Source: Afipia sp. (lineage in GTDB: Bacteria; Pseudomonadota; Alphaproteobacteria; Rhizobiales; Xanthobacteraceae). From it: a stretch of DNA of 64,000 nucleotides. The stretch lies in NCBI GenBank assembly GCA_017474385.1, contig JAFVHU010000154.1:1-64000 (forward strand), read 5' to 3'. The notes under the pieces are model-generated. The model saw only the letters and a list, made by a program, of their open reading frames with translations. It was not told where the DNA came from and did not search any database. This document shows positions 18,222 to 29,037 of the stretch, piece after piece (position 1 is the stretch's first letter; each line of letters opens with the position of its first letter). The position numbers and the translations under genes are program-made.

Positions 18222-18977
18222 ATGACGCGACAGCCGGCGACGGCGGCCAATGATAGCCGCCCTTTCAACAATCTGCTCCGCCGGTTCAACGATGCGGATT
18301 TCGCGCTCGTCGAACCCTCCCTCGAGAGGGTGGACGCGAAAGCGGACGAGCTTCTCTACAACCCCGGCGACAATGTCGAGACGGTTCACTTTCCGTGCGG
18401 ACCAAGCCTCGCCTCCTTTCTCGTGGCGAACGAGGACGGCCGCGATGTCGAGACTATTCTTGTCGGCCGCGAAGGCGCGGTCGGCGGCATCGTCAGCCAG
18501 GGCTATCTGCCCGCCTATACGCGCATCACGGTGAAAGTCGCCGGTCCCTTTGTGCGGCTGCGCGTCGCAAAGCTCGATGCCGCCAAGGCAAAGTCGCCAA
18601 CGCTGCGCTACCTTTTCGCGCGCTATGCCGATTGCATGCTAGCGCAGATCTTTCAGTCGACCGCCTGCAATGCGATCCATTCCATCGAGCAGCGCACCGC
18701 GAAGTGGATTCTGTCGGCGCGGGAGCGAACCGGCGACGATCTCGTTCCACTCACCCACGAGCAGTTGTCGACCATGCTCGGTGTGGGACGCAGCTATACC
18801 AGCCGCGTCATCCAGACCTTCAAGGCGGAAGGCATTCTGGAAACCCGCCGCGGAGCCATCCTGATCCGCAACCAGGACGCCCTGGCGGCCCGGTCGTGCC
18901 TTTGCAACGACGCCGTCAAAGCTCATTTCGACGAAGTTCTGCGCGGGGTCTATCCGGACGAGACCAACGCGACCTGA
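18222..18977 (+). CDS. Crp/Fnr family transcriptional regulator
   Basis: 251 residues from the ATG at 18222; the long open frame before it overlaps the divergent regulator and is not coding. The N-terminal cyclic-nucleotide-like beta barrel (YNPGDNVETVHFPCGP) lacks the cysteine cluster of FNR. The C-terminal winged helix carries the recognition region LTHEQLSTMLGVGRSYTSRV. Many rhizobial regulators of this class respond to unknown signals. The 126 bases shared with the divergent response regulator may hold coupled promoters. Confidence 0.9.
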   Translation: MTRQPATAANDSRPFNNLLRRFNDADFALVEPSLERVDAKADELLYNPGDNVETVHFPCGPSLASFLVANEDGRDVETILVGREGAVGGIVSQGYLPAYTRITVKVAGPFVRLRVAKLDAAKAKSPTLRYLFARYADCMLAQIFQSTACNAIHSIEQRTAKWILSARERTGDDLVPLTHEQLSTMLGVGRSYTSRVIQTFKAEGILETRRGAILIRNQDALAARSCLCNDAVKAHFDEVLRGVYPDETNAT

Positions 18978-19089
18978 TCGCGCGATGCAGCCCGTCATCG
19001 CGCTGTAACATTACGGGATCGGGCCGATACGGCCCCTTTGGCAATCACCTTTGACCCCAAAATGGACTGATAAAATGCCGTTCGAGCCG

Positions 19090-19117
19090 TTGTTTTTCGG
19101 CGAATTCTGACTATATT
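19090..19117 (+). promoter_or_regulatory. Probable sigma-70 promoter of typA
   Basis: A -35 TTGTTT at 19090-19095, a 16-nt spacer and a -10 TATATT at 19112-19117 predict a start near 19124. This gives a leader of about 135 nt before the typA ATG. It is a match to consensus only. Confidence 0.55.
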
Positions 19118-19137
19118 GCGCCGCAATGAGTGCCCGT

Positions 19138-19173
19138 GTGCCCGGTTCTTTTGGACCGGGCACCGCGTTTTTT
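19138..19173 (+). terminator. Terminator-like hairpin in the typA leader
   Basis: GTGCCCGGT (19138-19146) pairs perfectly with ACCGGGCAC (19155-19163); CGCG and then six T follow (19168-19173). It lies between the predicted typA promoter and the ATG. It could be an attenuator, the end of a short transcript, or simply the terminator of the upstream regulator gene. Confidence 0.65.
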
Positions 19174-19258
19174 GGGCCTTGCGCGCATGACGACATCGGA
19201 CATGCACTCAGCCGCCTTTGCGGCGCCGCGCCCCATAGCTGGAAGACTTGAGATACAC

Positions 19259-21082
<1,824 letters not shown>

Positions 21083-21112
21083 GTCCGCCCGGGCTCTTCC
21101 AAAATCTTGATG

Positions 21113-21142
21113 ATGCCCGGCCTTGTGCCGGGCATTGTCGTC
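21113..21142 (+). terminator. Probable terminator after typA
   Basis: ATGCCCGGC and GCCGGGCAT form a 9-bp perfect stem with a 5-nt loop, followed by TGTCGTCTT. The T-tract is poor, so it may instead be a small intergenic palindrome of the GCCCGGC type. Confidence 0.55.
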
Positions 21143-21218
21143 TTATAGGTCGGGTAAACTGAGGATACGAATGGCCGGAACCATCCTGCCATAACGATTG
21201 GGGACCCGAGCCTCCGAG

Positions 21219-22460
21219 ATGACCCTTCCCTCTGAAATCGACGTCGCGATCATCGGCGCCGGCGCGGCTGGTCTGGCTGCCGCGCGGACGCTTGAAGGCT
21301 CGAACCTCTCGGTTCTGATTCTGGAAGCCCGCGAGCGCATCGGCGGACGCAGCCAGACTTTGATCCTGCCCGGCGATATCGTGTTCGATGTCGGCTGCGA
21401 GTGGCTGCATTCCGCTGACAGAAATTCGTTCGTGACGATCGCGCGCGATCTCGGCTTCGAGATCAACGAGACACGCCCGCGCTGGCGCGAGCAAAGTCTC
21501 AATGCCGGTTTCCCGGCACAGGCCCGCGAGGAATTCCTCGCAGCGATGGACGCCTTCGACACCCGCGTCGAAACCGCGTCCGAACTGCCGCAGGACATGC
21601 CCGCCGCCAAGTGGCTCGAACCGGGCAATCGCTGGAATGCGCAGATCGATGCGATCAGCACCTACATCAACGGCGTCGAGCTGGATCGCGTCTCGACCTA
21701 TGACTTCGATGCGTATGAAGACACCGGCATCAACTGGCGGGTGCGGCGCGGCTATGGCGCGCTGATCGCGGCCTATGGCGCGCCATGTCCGGTGGCGCTG
21801 AACACGAAAGTCTCGCTGATCGATCATTCCGGCGCGCGCGTCAGGATCGAAACGTCTCAGGGGACGATCTCCGCGCGCAGGGTGATCGTCACCGCCCCGA
21901 CCGACCTGATCGCCAATGAGTCGATCCGCTTTCACCCCATACTGCCGGACAAGGTGAACGCCGCCACGGGCCTGCCGCTCGGCCTTGCGGACAAGGTGAT
22001 GCTGGCGCTGGATGATCCCGAAGCCCTGCCGAGCGACGGGCATCTTTATGGCGCGCTCGATCGCGTCGGCACCGGCAGCTATCACCTGCGTCCGATGGGC
22101 CAGTCCTGCATCTCGGGATTTTTCGGCGGCGCGTTCGCGCGCGAGCTTGAGAACGCGGGAGATGGCGCGCTGGCGGCGCAAGCCATCGACGAACTGGTCA
22201 TGCTGCTGGGATCTGACTTTCGCCGCAAGCTAAGGCCGCTTGCGGAAACCCGCTGGGCGCACGATCCGTTCGCGCGCGGATCATACTCGTACGCGCTGCC
22301 GGGCCACGCCGACGATCGCGCGGTTCTTGCCGCCCCCGTCGATGACCGGTTGTTCTTTGCAGGCGAAGCGACCTCGCCGAACTTCTTCACCACGGCCCAC
22401 GGCGCGCAGGAGACGGGCGTGCGGGCAGCGGGGCAAGCGATGGGCGAGAAGACTGTTTGA
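21219..22460 (+). CDS. Flavin-dependent amine oxidase family protein
   Basis: 413 residues from the ATG at 21219 (a TTG seven codons upstream is also in frame). The FAD-binding loop DVAIIGAGAAGLAAARTLE is followed by EARERIGGRSQT. The C-terminal FAD segment LFFAGEATSPNFFTTAHGAQ is intact, with the family helix after it. It oxidises an amine to the imine and H2O2 if it follows the family; plant-type polyamine oxidases are the closest kind by feel. No substrate can be named. There is no obvious partner gene. Confidence 0.86.
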   Translation: MTLPSEIDVAIIGAGAAGLAAARTLEGSNLSVLILEARERIGGRSQTLILPGDIVFDVGCEWLHSADRNSFVTIARDLGFEINETRPRWREQSLNAGFPAQAREEFLAAMDAFDTRVETASELPQDMPAAKWLEPGNRWNAQIDAISTYINGVELDRVSTYDFDAYEDTGINWRVRRGYGALIAAYGAPCPVALNTKVSLIDHSGARVRIETSQGTISARRVIVTAPTDLIANESIRFHPILPDKVNAATGLPLGLADKVMLALDDPEALPSDGHLYGALDRVGTGSYHLRPMGQSCISGFFGGAFARELENAGDGALAAQAIDELVMLLGSDFRRKLRPLAETRWAHDPFARGSYSYALPGHADDRAVLAAPVDDRLFFAGEATSPNFFTTAHGAQETGVRAAGQAMGEKTV

Positions 22461-22508
22461 CAGACCTTCGAATGGTTCGGAACGAAGTACGATCTCTACG
22501 CAAAAAAT

Positions 22509-23411
22509 TTATGCGCCTTTGAAGATGTTATCTCGGTGAAATTTCAAAAAATGCGTATTCGGCTGCAGAGTTTGATCGTTCGGAAGATTTAGCGTGCAAT
22601 CTCGATTTATCAGGCGCAGCGCATCGTCTGGAACATGGTTTTTGGCGATGAGAATACGATAGTCGTCACCAATCGATACTAGTCCTCGGTCAAACATCCA
22701 ATGAACCGTGCCGGACAGAGCCAATCCATTCCTTACAGAGTCTGGTCCATTTGATGCGACAGGCTGGATGTGAGCAGCCTGAACTTCAGGCCGACCGCCT
22801 CCGTTTATCAATCGCAGACCAGTGATCGCACACCGATTTGCATAAGCCGCGCGGACATTGTGCATAAATGACCTCTCTCGAAATGGACGAGAGACAGTCA
22901 TTTCAACAATCGGCCTAAGAAATGGCTCGGGTGGCTCGGAGAAACCTTGTGCAGGATTTTCTGAAGCAACTGTTTGTTCTGCCAAGATTGGCGCGAAACC
23001 CGCTTTCAGGATGCGATCAAACTCTTCGTCGGGGACGAGGCGTACCGCGCGTCCAAATGCCCCTTTATTGGTGCTGCCATCTGCCTTCTGCAAAGCACTT
23101 TCATAATAGACTGAGCTTTCGGAAAACGGCACCGGCCTGTCGAAGTCTAAGTAATCGCCTACAAGCGCATAATAATGATCTGGCTGCTTTTCGTCCTCAA
23201 CAATTGATTTTACGCGTGCGACGCCGAAGTACGACTGGCGTCCGCCAGCACTCGACAGATCTGCGCTTGATCGACGCGGCTCGTAGTAAACAACATGATC
23301 GCCGACTGCTTGTGTGGCGTAGTTGAGGTATGTCTTCGGAAAGTGATACCGGACCTCCGGTAGATCGTCGTAGCTTGGCGTCACCTTGGTGGTAAAAACT
23401 ACTTTTGCCAT
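22509..23411 (-). CDS. HNH endonuclease with an N-terminal accessory domain, low GC
   Basis: 300 residues. The C-terminal HNH nuclease reads CAITGLRL...VQAAHIQPVASNG...NGLALSGTVHWMFDRG, which supplies the metal and catalytic His/Asn residues. The N-terminal about 130 residues (YHFPKTYLNYATQAVGDHVVYYEPRR) form a separate beta-rich domain typical of putative restriction endonucleases of this type, and may recognise modified or specific DNA. Two 60-base lines I counted (22561-22680) are 57/120 G+C, well below the surrounding genes, which suggests horizontal acquisition. No methyltransferase or other defence gene is adjacent. Confidence 0.85.
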   Translation of the reverse strand: MAKVVFTTKVTPSYDDLPEVRYHFPKTYLNYATQAVGDHVVYYEPRRSSADLSSAGGRQSYFGVARVKSIVEDEKQPDHYYALVGDYLDFDRPVPFSESSVYYESALQKADGSTNKGAFGRAVRLVPDEEFDRILKAGFAPILAEQTVASENPAQGFSEPPEPFLRPIVEMTVSRPFRERSFMHNVRAAYANRCAITGLRLINGGGRPEVQAAHIQPVASNGPDSVRNGLALSGTVHWMFDRGLVSIGDDYRILIAKNHVPDDALRLINRDCTLNLPNDQTLQPNTHFLKFHRDNIFKGA

Positions 23412-23489
23412 GAACTATCGACCAGATCGGCCCCAACGGAATTGATGCAGAAAGTAATACTCAATACGCAAGTTAGCTTGTCCCGTCGA

Positions 23490-24419
23490 TCACTGCTTCT
23501 TCTTCGCACTCGCACCCTGCACCACCGGCGCCTGAACGTTCAGTCCCGCAACATTGGCAAGAATCGATTCCATAGCGCTCGCCTCCCCCGCTTCCGCCAG
23601 CCAGTGGCCTTCCTTGCCGAACGGCGGCAGCACCTGAAAATCCACCTTGCCGTCACCGGCCTCGATGAAGGCATCGGCCATTTTTTTCGAGAACTCCGGC
23701 GGGAAGTATGAATCGTTTTCCGCCACCAGCCATGTCATCGGAATTTTGGCGTCTTCGCCGAATTCCTTCACTGCCGAGATGAGCCGATCCGGCGCGCAGA
23801 TGTTGCCCGCGCGATCGTTGGCGCGTCCGCCGCGCCCCGGCGCGAACACGATGATCGCGGAAATGCTTTTCGGGCTTTGATCCGCCAGCGCCAGCGCGCC
23901 CCAGCCTCCCGCCGAATGCCCCACGATCACCGAAGCGTCCTTGCGGATGAACGGCTGGGTGCGCATGAAATTGAGCGCCGCCATGATCGCCTCGCCGGTG
24001 GAGCGCGCGGACATCGCGTATTCGGCGTTGTCGCAACCGTCCTGGTCCTCGAGATACGGCCCGCCGGTTTTGCCGTGGCCCGGACGCTGCGGCACCAGCA
24101 CCGCAAAACCGCGCGCGACCAGCGCCGCGGCGAGCGCCGGATATTCCGGCTGCGGCATCTGCGCGCGCGCCAGCCGGTTCTGCGTCGAGGCATGGGCGAT
24201 GACGGCGAGACGGAACGGACCTTTGCCGGCGGGGCGGAACAGAACGGCTCGCGAAGGTGTGATCTGATCCTGCGTCGGCACGAGCCATTCCTGACGCCGA
24301 TTCGGCGCTCCCTCGCCGCCGCGCGCGCCCAACTGATTCTCGCCCCAGACGGGTGTTTGCGGCAAAAGACCAACCGCAAGAAGCAGGGTGGCCACCTTGA
24401 ACAATGCGCTTTTTGTCAT
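23490..24419 (-). CDS. Exported alpha/beta hydrolase (dienelactone hydrolase-like)
   Basis: 309 residues. A signal peptide (about 1-26, MTKSALFKVATLLLAVGLLP) precedes an alpha/beta hydrolase fold. The nucleophile elbow is GHSAGGWG, the acid is probably in AENDSYFPPEF, and the His is in KEGHWLAEAG. The C-terminus is Lys/Gln-rich. It is divergent from the acetyltransferase gene. Substrate unknown; esterase or dienelactone hydrolase-like activity is an inference from the fold. Confidence 0.83.
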   Translation of the reverse strand: MTKSALFKVATLLLAVGLLPQTPVWGENQLGARGGEGAPNRRQEWLVPTQDQITPSRAVLFRPAGKGPFRLAVIAHASTQNRLARAQMPQPEYPALAAALVARGFAVLVPQRPGHGKTGGPYLEDQDGCDNAEYAMSARSTGEAIMAALNFMRTQPFIRKDASVIVGHSAGGWGALALADQSPKSISAIIVFAPGRGGRANDRAGNICAPDRLISAVKEFGEDAKIPMTWLVAENDSYFPPEFSKKMADAFIEAGDGKVDFQVLPPFGKEGHWLAEAGEASAMESILANVAGLNVQAPVVQGASAKKKQ

Positions 24420-24586
24420 CTGCGGCGATCATTGCCTGCGTCGCATCGCCGAGCCAAGCGCCATAACCCGTTTGACTGTCCTCTTTCGGCACAACCCGCC
24501 TTGGACCTGATGCAAAAAGCTCACATATTAACCGATAATTAACGATGGACCTTGAAGGCGAGGCCGCGAGTTGCTTTGATTACACC

Positions 24587-25096
24587 ATGAGCACGATCCT
24601 TATCGAAGTGCGGCCAGCCAAGGCCTCCGATGCGTCAGCAGTCGCTGCGACGCACGATGAGGCGTGGCGCGCGGCCTACCAGGGCATCATCCCCGGCGCC
24701 GAACTCGAAAAGCTGATCAACCGCCGCGGCCCGCAATGGTGGGATTCCGCGATCCGAAAAGGCAGCCGCGTCAGCGTCTTGTGCTTCGGCGACAAGGTCG
24801 CCGGCTATGCCAATTATGGCCGCAACCGCGCCCGCAGCCTGCATTTCGAAGGCGAGATTTACGAGCTTTATCTGCGGCCAGAGTTTCAGGGCCTCGGCTT
24901 CGGCCGCCGCCTGTTCACCGCCGCCAAGCGCGATCTGATCCAGAGCGGGCTGAAAAGCATGGTGATCTGGGCGCTTTCGGACAACGAGCCGGCGGTCGAA
25001 TTCTACCGCACCCTCGGCGGCCGCATGGTCGCGCGCTCCTCGGAGCGATTCGGCGGCAAGTCGCTCGACAAGGTCGCGTTCGCCTGGACGGCCTGA
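24587..25096 (+). CDS. GNAT family N-acetyltransferase
   Basis: About 169 residues from the ATG at 24587 (MSTILIEVRPAK); an in-frame ATG at 24545 would add 14 residues. The acetyl-CoA pyrophosphate loop is QGLGFGRRLF in the segment LYLRPEFQGLGFG, followed by the family helix and ALSDNEPAVEFYRTLGG. Its RimI/YjcF-like layout points to small-molecule or protein N-acetylation, target unknown. It lies upstream of double-hairpin element copy 2. Confidence 0.87.
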   Translation: MSTILIEVRPAKASDASAVAATHDEAWRAAYQGIIPGAELEKLINRRGPQWWDSAIRKGSRVSVLCFGDKVAGYANYGRNRARSLHFEGEIYELYLRPEFQGLGFGRRLFTAAKRDLIQSGLKSMVIWALSDNEPAVEFYRTLGGRMVARSSERFGGKSLDKVAFAWTA

Positions 25097-25172
25097 GGCC
25101 AAGCCTTTTCCTTGCCTTTTTATCCCTTTGGCTAGTCTTTTCGGGCTTCCAGCCCCGCGTCCGATTCGCTAA

Positions 25173-25336
25173 CCAGTGATCCGGTTCTGACATTCGTATC
25201 ATGTCCTTCGCGGGCACCTTTACGAATGTCAGAACCAAAGGATCACTGGAATAGTCGTTTGCTGGTGTCCGTTCGTATCCGACGTTCGCTCGGAAGGCGC
25301 AACGGAGTGAAGCGAACGTCGGATACCGGACACCAG
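25173..25336. repeat. Double-hairpin intergenic element, copy 2
   Basis: Same geometry as 7771-7933. Hairpin C has arms 25173-25198 and 25221-25249: a perfect 16-bp stem, a 10-bp outer stem CCAGTGATCC, and an AAA bulge at 25237-25239 on the right arm. Hairpin D has arms 25262-25290 and 25311-25336: a 9-bp outer stem CTGGTGTCC and a 15-16-bp stem, with three extra bases on the left arm within 25271-25275. The spacer is 12 nt (25250-25261). It ends 33 bases before the ppa ATG, so it lies in the ppa 5' region. Confidence 0.85.
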
Positions 25337-25369
25337 TCCGCATTCGACCGAACAACCACAAGGCTTGTC

Positions 25370-25900
25370 ATGCGTATCGACGCGATTTCCCTCGGAAAAA
25401 ATCCTCCTCATGAAGTGAACGTCATCATCGAAGTGCCGGTCGGCGGCGAGCCGATCAAGTACGAGATGGACAAGGAGGCCGGCACGCTGGTCGTCGACCG
25501 CTTCCTTTACACGGCGATGCGTTATCCGGGGAATTACGGCTTCATCCCGCACACCCTCTCCGACGACGGCGATCCGTGCGACGTGCTGGTCGCCAACACC
25601 CGCGCCATCGTGCCGGGCGCGGTGATCGCGGTGCGCCCGGTCGGCGTGCTGTTCATGGAAGATGAGGCTGGCGGCGACGAGAAGATCATTGCGGTGCCGA
25701 CGTCGAAGCTGACCCAGCGCTACGACAAGGTGCAGAACTACAGCGATCTGCCTGACATCACGCTGCAACAAATTCAGCATTTCTTTGAGCACTACAAGGA
25801 TCTCGAACCCAACAAGTGGGTCAAGGTGCTGCGCTGGGGCAATGCGGAAGATGCCCGCAAGCTGATCATCGAAGGCATCGAGCGCGCCAAGAAAAAGTAA
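25370..25900 (+). CDS. ppa: Inorganic pyrophosphatase
   Basis: Hydrolyses pyrophosphate to drive biosynthetic reactions. It is a family I enzyme of 176 residues starting [13 protein letters not shown]. The metal-binding signature DGDPCD is at residues 66-71, with KYEMDKEAG and [10 protein letters not shown] before it and [16 protein letters not shown] after. The frame is open 48 codons upstream, but that part lies inside the double-hairpin element, so the Met at 25370 is the start. The M20 peptidase gene follows 26 bases later. Confidence 0.96.
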   Translation: MRIDAISLGKNPPHEVNVIIEVPVGGEPIKYEMDKEAGTLVVDRFLYTAMRYPGNYGFIPHTLSDDGDPCDVLVANTRAIVPGAVIAVRPVGVLFMEDEAGGDEKIIAVPTSKLTQRYDKVQNYSDLPDITLQQIQHFFEHYKDLEPNKWVKVLRWGNAEDARKLIIEGIERAKKK

Positions 25901-25926
25901 GCGCCCTGTAGCGAAGGATTCAAACG

Positions 25927-27411
25927 ATGCGCCGTGCAATCAGAATCCTCCGCAACATCATCCTCCTCCTGATCGCGGCGATCGTCATTCTCGCGGCCGT
26001 TCTGGTTGCGAACGCCTGGCGAAAATCCTCGCAGCAGATCGCGGTCGCCCCGGTTGCGCCCGTGACCATCGACGAGCAGGCGGCCGCGCAGCGGCTCGGC
26101 GCCGCGGTGCGGCTGCAAACCATCGCCAGCGCCACCGATGCCGACCAGACCGCGGACGCTTTCCGCGCGCTGCATGACCTGATCGCCGCAAGCTTTCCTG
26201 CATTTCATGCCGCGGCCAAACGCGAGTTCGTCGCCAATTACAGCCTGCTCTACACATGGGAAGGCAGCGATCCGAAGGCCGCGCCGATTGCGCTGCTCGC
26301 GCATCAGGACGTGGTGCCGATCGCACCGGGCACCGAAGGCGACTGGCAGGTGCCGCCGTTCAGCGGAGCGGTCAAGGACGGCTTCATCTGGGGCCGCGGG
26401 TCGTGGGACGACAAGGGCAACCTGTTTTCGATGCTCGAAGCGGTCGAGCAACTGGTGAAAGAAAATTTTCGCCCGAAGCGAACGGTCTATCTCGCATTCG
26501 GGCACGACGAGGAAGTCTCCGGCAAGCGCGGCGCAATGGCGATGTCGAAGCTGCTGCAGTCGCGCGGCGTGCGCCTCGATTTCGTTTTCGACGAAGGCCT
26601 GCTGATTACCGAGGGAATTCTCAAGGGCGTCGACAAGCCAGTGGCGCTGATCGGCGTCGCCGAAAAGGGGTATGTCACGCTCGATCTTTCCACCACGGCA
26701 ACGCCGGGCCACTCGTCATTGCCGCCGCGCACCACCGCGATCGGCACGCTGAGCGCGGCGCTCGCGCGGCTCGAAGCCAATCCGTTTCCGGCCGCCATCA
26801 AGAGCGTGATGCGCGAGACATTGCAAACCGCCGCACCCGAGATGGATTTCGGCAGCCGTGTCGCGCTGTCGAATCTGTGGCTGCTTGAACCGCTCGTGCG
26901 CCGTCAGTTGGAAAAGACCGCGCAGACCGCATCCGCCATTCGCACCACGACGGCGCTGACGATCTTCAACGCCGGAAACAAGGAAAACGTGCTGCCGGGA
27001 CGCGCCGAAGCGACAGTGAATTTCCGCCTGCTGCCGGGCGAGACCGAGGAGAGCGTGATCGCGCGGGTCAAATCCATCATCGCGGACGATCGCGTCAAGG
27101 TGACGCCGAAGCCCGGCAATACCAACCCGCCGCCAGTCACGTCCACCGCCAGCCAGAGCTATCAGATGGTGAACCGCACGATCCGGGAGATTTTTCCCGA
27201 TGCGATGGTCGTGCCCGGCCTGATGGTCGCGGCGACGGATTCGCGCAACTACCTCGACGTCACCGACAGCATCTTCCGCTTCTCGCCGGTACGCGCCAAT
27301 GCCGAAGACCTCTCACGCTTTCACGGCACCAACGAGCGGCTCAGCGTGGCAAACTACGCGGACATGATCCGATTTTATCGGCGGCTGATGCAAAATACGA
27401 CGAGCCCTTAA
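25927..27411 (+). CDS. M20 family metallopeptidase, membrane anchored
   Basis: 494 residues with an N-terminal transmembrane segment (NIILLLIAAIVILAAVLVANAW). Zinc ligands of the M20 fold are seen in LLAHQDVVPIAPG, GRGSWDDKGNLF and AFGHDEEVSGKRGA, followed by the dimerisation domain (TTATPGHSSLPPRT). The length and motif spacing match the CPS1/PM20D1-like branch of carboxypeptidases and N-acyl amino acid hydrolases. It probably shares a transcript with ppa by proximity. Confidence 0.9.
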   Translation: MRRAIRILRNIILLLIAAIVILAAVLVANAWRKSSQQIAVAPVAPVTIDEQAAAQRLGAAVRLQTIASATDADQTADAFRALHDLIAASFPAFHAAAKREFVANYSLLYTWEGSDPKAAPIALLAHQDVVPIAPGTEGDWQVPPFSGAVKDGFIWGRGSWDDKGNLFSMLEAVEQLVKENFRPKRTVYLAFGHDEEVSGKRGAMAMSKLLQSRGVRLDFVFDEGLLITEGILKGVDKPVALIGVAEKGYVTLDLSTTATPGHSSLPPRTTAIGTLSAALARLEANPFPAAIKSVMRETLQTAAPEMDFGSRVALSNLWLLEPLVRRQLEKTAQTASAIRTTTALTIFNAGNKENVLPGRAEATVNFRLLPGETEESVIARVKSIIADDRVKVTPKPGNTNPPPVTSTASQSYQMVNRTIREIFPDAMVVPGLMVAATDSRNYLDVTDSIFRFSPVRANAEDLSRFHGTNERLSVANYADMIRFYRRLMQNTTSP

Positions 27412-27436
27412 TTCTCCCGCCGGCCCCCGGCACGCG

Positions 27437-27464
27437 TTGACGCCGCAACGGATTCGGGTAATTT
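27437..27464 (+). promoter_or_regulatory. Probable promoter for the small secreted protein gene
   Basis: TTGACG (27437-27442), a 16-nt spacer and TAATTT (27459-27464) predict transcription from about 27471, some 50 nt before the GTG start. Confidence 0.5.
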
Positions 27465-27521
27465 TATCCTGATACCGCTGAGGAGTTGCTTCGCATTTCC
27501 ACCCAAGCCGGGGAAATTACC

Positions 27522-27734
27522 GTGAAGAATAACCTGCGAGCGATTGTCGCTGCCGTTTTCATTACTGGTTTGGGCTCGACGCCCGTGTTTGCGTTGGACT
27601 CCATGAGCGGAATGCCGCGCGAGCCCATCTCAAAAGCCGGCAAGTGCGCCAAAGCCAACCACGGCGTCCATATTCCGTATCGCGGCTGGCGGACGAGGGA
27701 TCGCCTCGGCTATCGCATATGCATGTGGTGGTAG
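27522..27734 (+). CDS. Small exported hypothetical protein
   Basis: 70 residues from a GTG at 27522 (VKNNLRAIVAAVFITGLGS); an upstream in-frame TTG at 27486 would add a charged stretch that spoils the signal peptide. Cleavage is likely after VFA. The mature part is about 45 residues, basic, with two Cys (GKCAKAN and YRICMWW), which could form one disulfide. No family is recognised. A good promoter lies upstream, supporting it as a real gene. Confidence 0.65.
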   Translation: MKNNLRAIVAAVFITGLGSTPVFALDSMSGMPREPISKAGKCAKANHGVHIPYRGWRTRDRLGYRICMWW

Positions 27735-27772
27735 CTACTTAAGCAAGCGTTCGCGCGTAGCGGCGAATTCGC

Positions 27773-28657
27773 TTACACGATCGGCGGCTTGAGTCCCTTG
27801 ATCGCACTGGCCGCGCGCAGCGTATTCACCAGCAGGCACGCCACCGTCATCTGGCCGACACCGCCCGGCACCGGCGTGATGGCGCCGGCAACGCCGAGTG
27901 CTTCCTGATAGGCGACGTCGCCGACCAGCTTGTTTTTTCCGTCGGCGCCCGGAATGCGATTGATGCCGACATCGATCACCGTTGCGCCCGGCTTGATCCA
28001 GTTGCCTTTGACCATTTCCGGCTGACCGACAGCGGCAAGCAGCAGATCGGCGCGCTTGCAGATATCGGCGAGATCGCGCGTGCGCGAATGCGCGATGGTC
28101 ACCGTGGCGTTTTCATTGAGCAGCAGTTGCACCAGCGGACGTCCCACCAGATTCGAGCGCCCGATGATCACGGCGTTCATGCCTTGCAGCGACGCATGAA
28201 CGGTCCTGGCGAGAATGATGCAGCCGAGCGGCGTGCACGGCGTCAGCGCGGGCAGACCATTGGCCAGCCGCCCGGCATTGATCGGGTGCAGGCCGTCGAC
28301 GTCTTTTGCCGGATCGATGGCGTTGATCACCGTCTGCGTACCGAGGCCCTTCGGCAGCGGAAGCTGCACCAGAATGCCGTGAACCGTTGGGTCGGCGTTG
28401 AGCTTCGCGATCAGCGCCAGCAGATCCTTCTGCGGCGTATCCGCAGGCAATTTGTGCTCGAACGACGCCATACCGGCGGCCTCGGTCTGCTTGGCCTTGT
28501 TGCGGACATAGACCTCGGAGGCAGGATCGTTGCCGACCAGCACGACCGCGAGCCCCGGTGTGAGGCCATGATCGCGTTTGACGCGCGCCACTTCATCCGC
28601 AACACGGGCGCGCAGATCTGCGGCGATGACTTTTCCGTCGATAATCTTGGCCGGCAT
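27773..28657 (-). CDS. folD: Bifunctional methylenetetrahydrofolate dehydrogenase/cyclohydrolase
   Basis: Interconverts methylene- and formyl-tetrahydrofolate with NADP for purine and formyl-Met synthesis. 294 residues, complete. The signature [16 protein letters not shown], the cyclohydrolase/dehydrogenase core VQLPLPKG, the Rossmann segment [13 protein letters not shown] and the C-terminal [11 protein letters not shown] are present (the usual form of the last is PVPGGVGPMT). It is the last gene of the yggT-DUF167-folD run. Confidence 0.96.
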   Translation of the reverse strand: MPAKIIDGKVIAADLRARVADEVARVKRDHGLTPGLAVVLVGNDPASEVYVRNKAKQTEAAGMASFEHKLPADTPQKDLLALIAKLNADPTVHGILVQLPLPKGLGTQTVINAIDPAKDVDGLHPINAGRLANGLPALTPCTPLGCIILARTVHASLQGMNAVIIGRSNLVGRPLVQLLLNENATVTIAHSRTRDLADICKRADLLLAAVGQPEMVKGNWIKPGATVIDVGINRIPGADGKNKLVGDVAYQEALGVAGAITPVPGGVGQMTVACLLVNTLRAASAIKGLKPPIV

Positions 28658-28670
28658 CAGATGTCTTTCG

Positions 28671-28994
28671 TCAGGAGTCGGTTGTTTTCGTCAGAACTTG
28701 CAGGGCGTCGCCCAGTTTCTTTGGATCGCCGTCGACCGCGATCTGCTTGAGACGCGAGGTCACGCCGGACAGCACACGCACATGGCTTTTCGGCACATGA
28801 AGCGCCTTGGCAAGCAGTTCGGTCACCGCGCGATTGGCTTCGCCGCCCTCGGCGATAGCGCGCACCCGGACTTTCACAACACTGCGGCCATTGGCCAGTG
28901 TTTCAATGCCGTCGATCGCGTCCTGCCCGCCGCGCGGAGTGACGCGCAATGCGATGCTGATGCCTTGAACGGAAAAGCGCCAAGGGAGACTCAA
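28671..28994 (-). CDS. DUF167/YggU family protein
   Basis: 107 residues, UPF0235 family: [15 protein letters not shown] at the start and the hallmark [17 protein letters not shown] in the middle, followed by the [14 protein letters not shown] strand-helix. The fold is known but not the function. It lies between yggT (43 bases away) and folD (13 bases away) on the same strand, in keeping with the frequent yggT-yggU pairing. Confidence 0.9.
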   Translation of the reverse strand: MSLPWRFSVQGISIALRVTPRGGQDAIDGIETLANGRSVVKVRVRAIAEGGEANRAVTELLAKALHVPKSHVRVLSGVTSRLKQIAVDGDPKKLGDALQVLTKTTDS

Positions 28995-29037
28995 GGACGG
29001 CTCATGCGAGAGTCTAAGGAACGGGGCGGCCTCGCGG

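Noticed and set aside
18978..19258. A known riboswitch in the typA leader
   Set aside because: Apart from the simple hairpin there is no conserved aptamer architecture that I can recognise.
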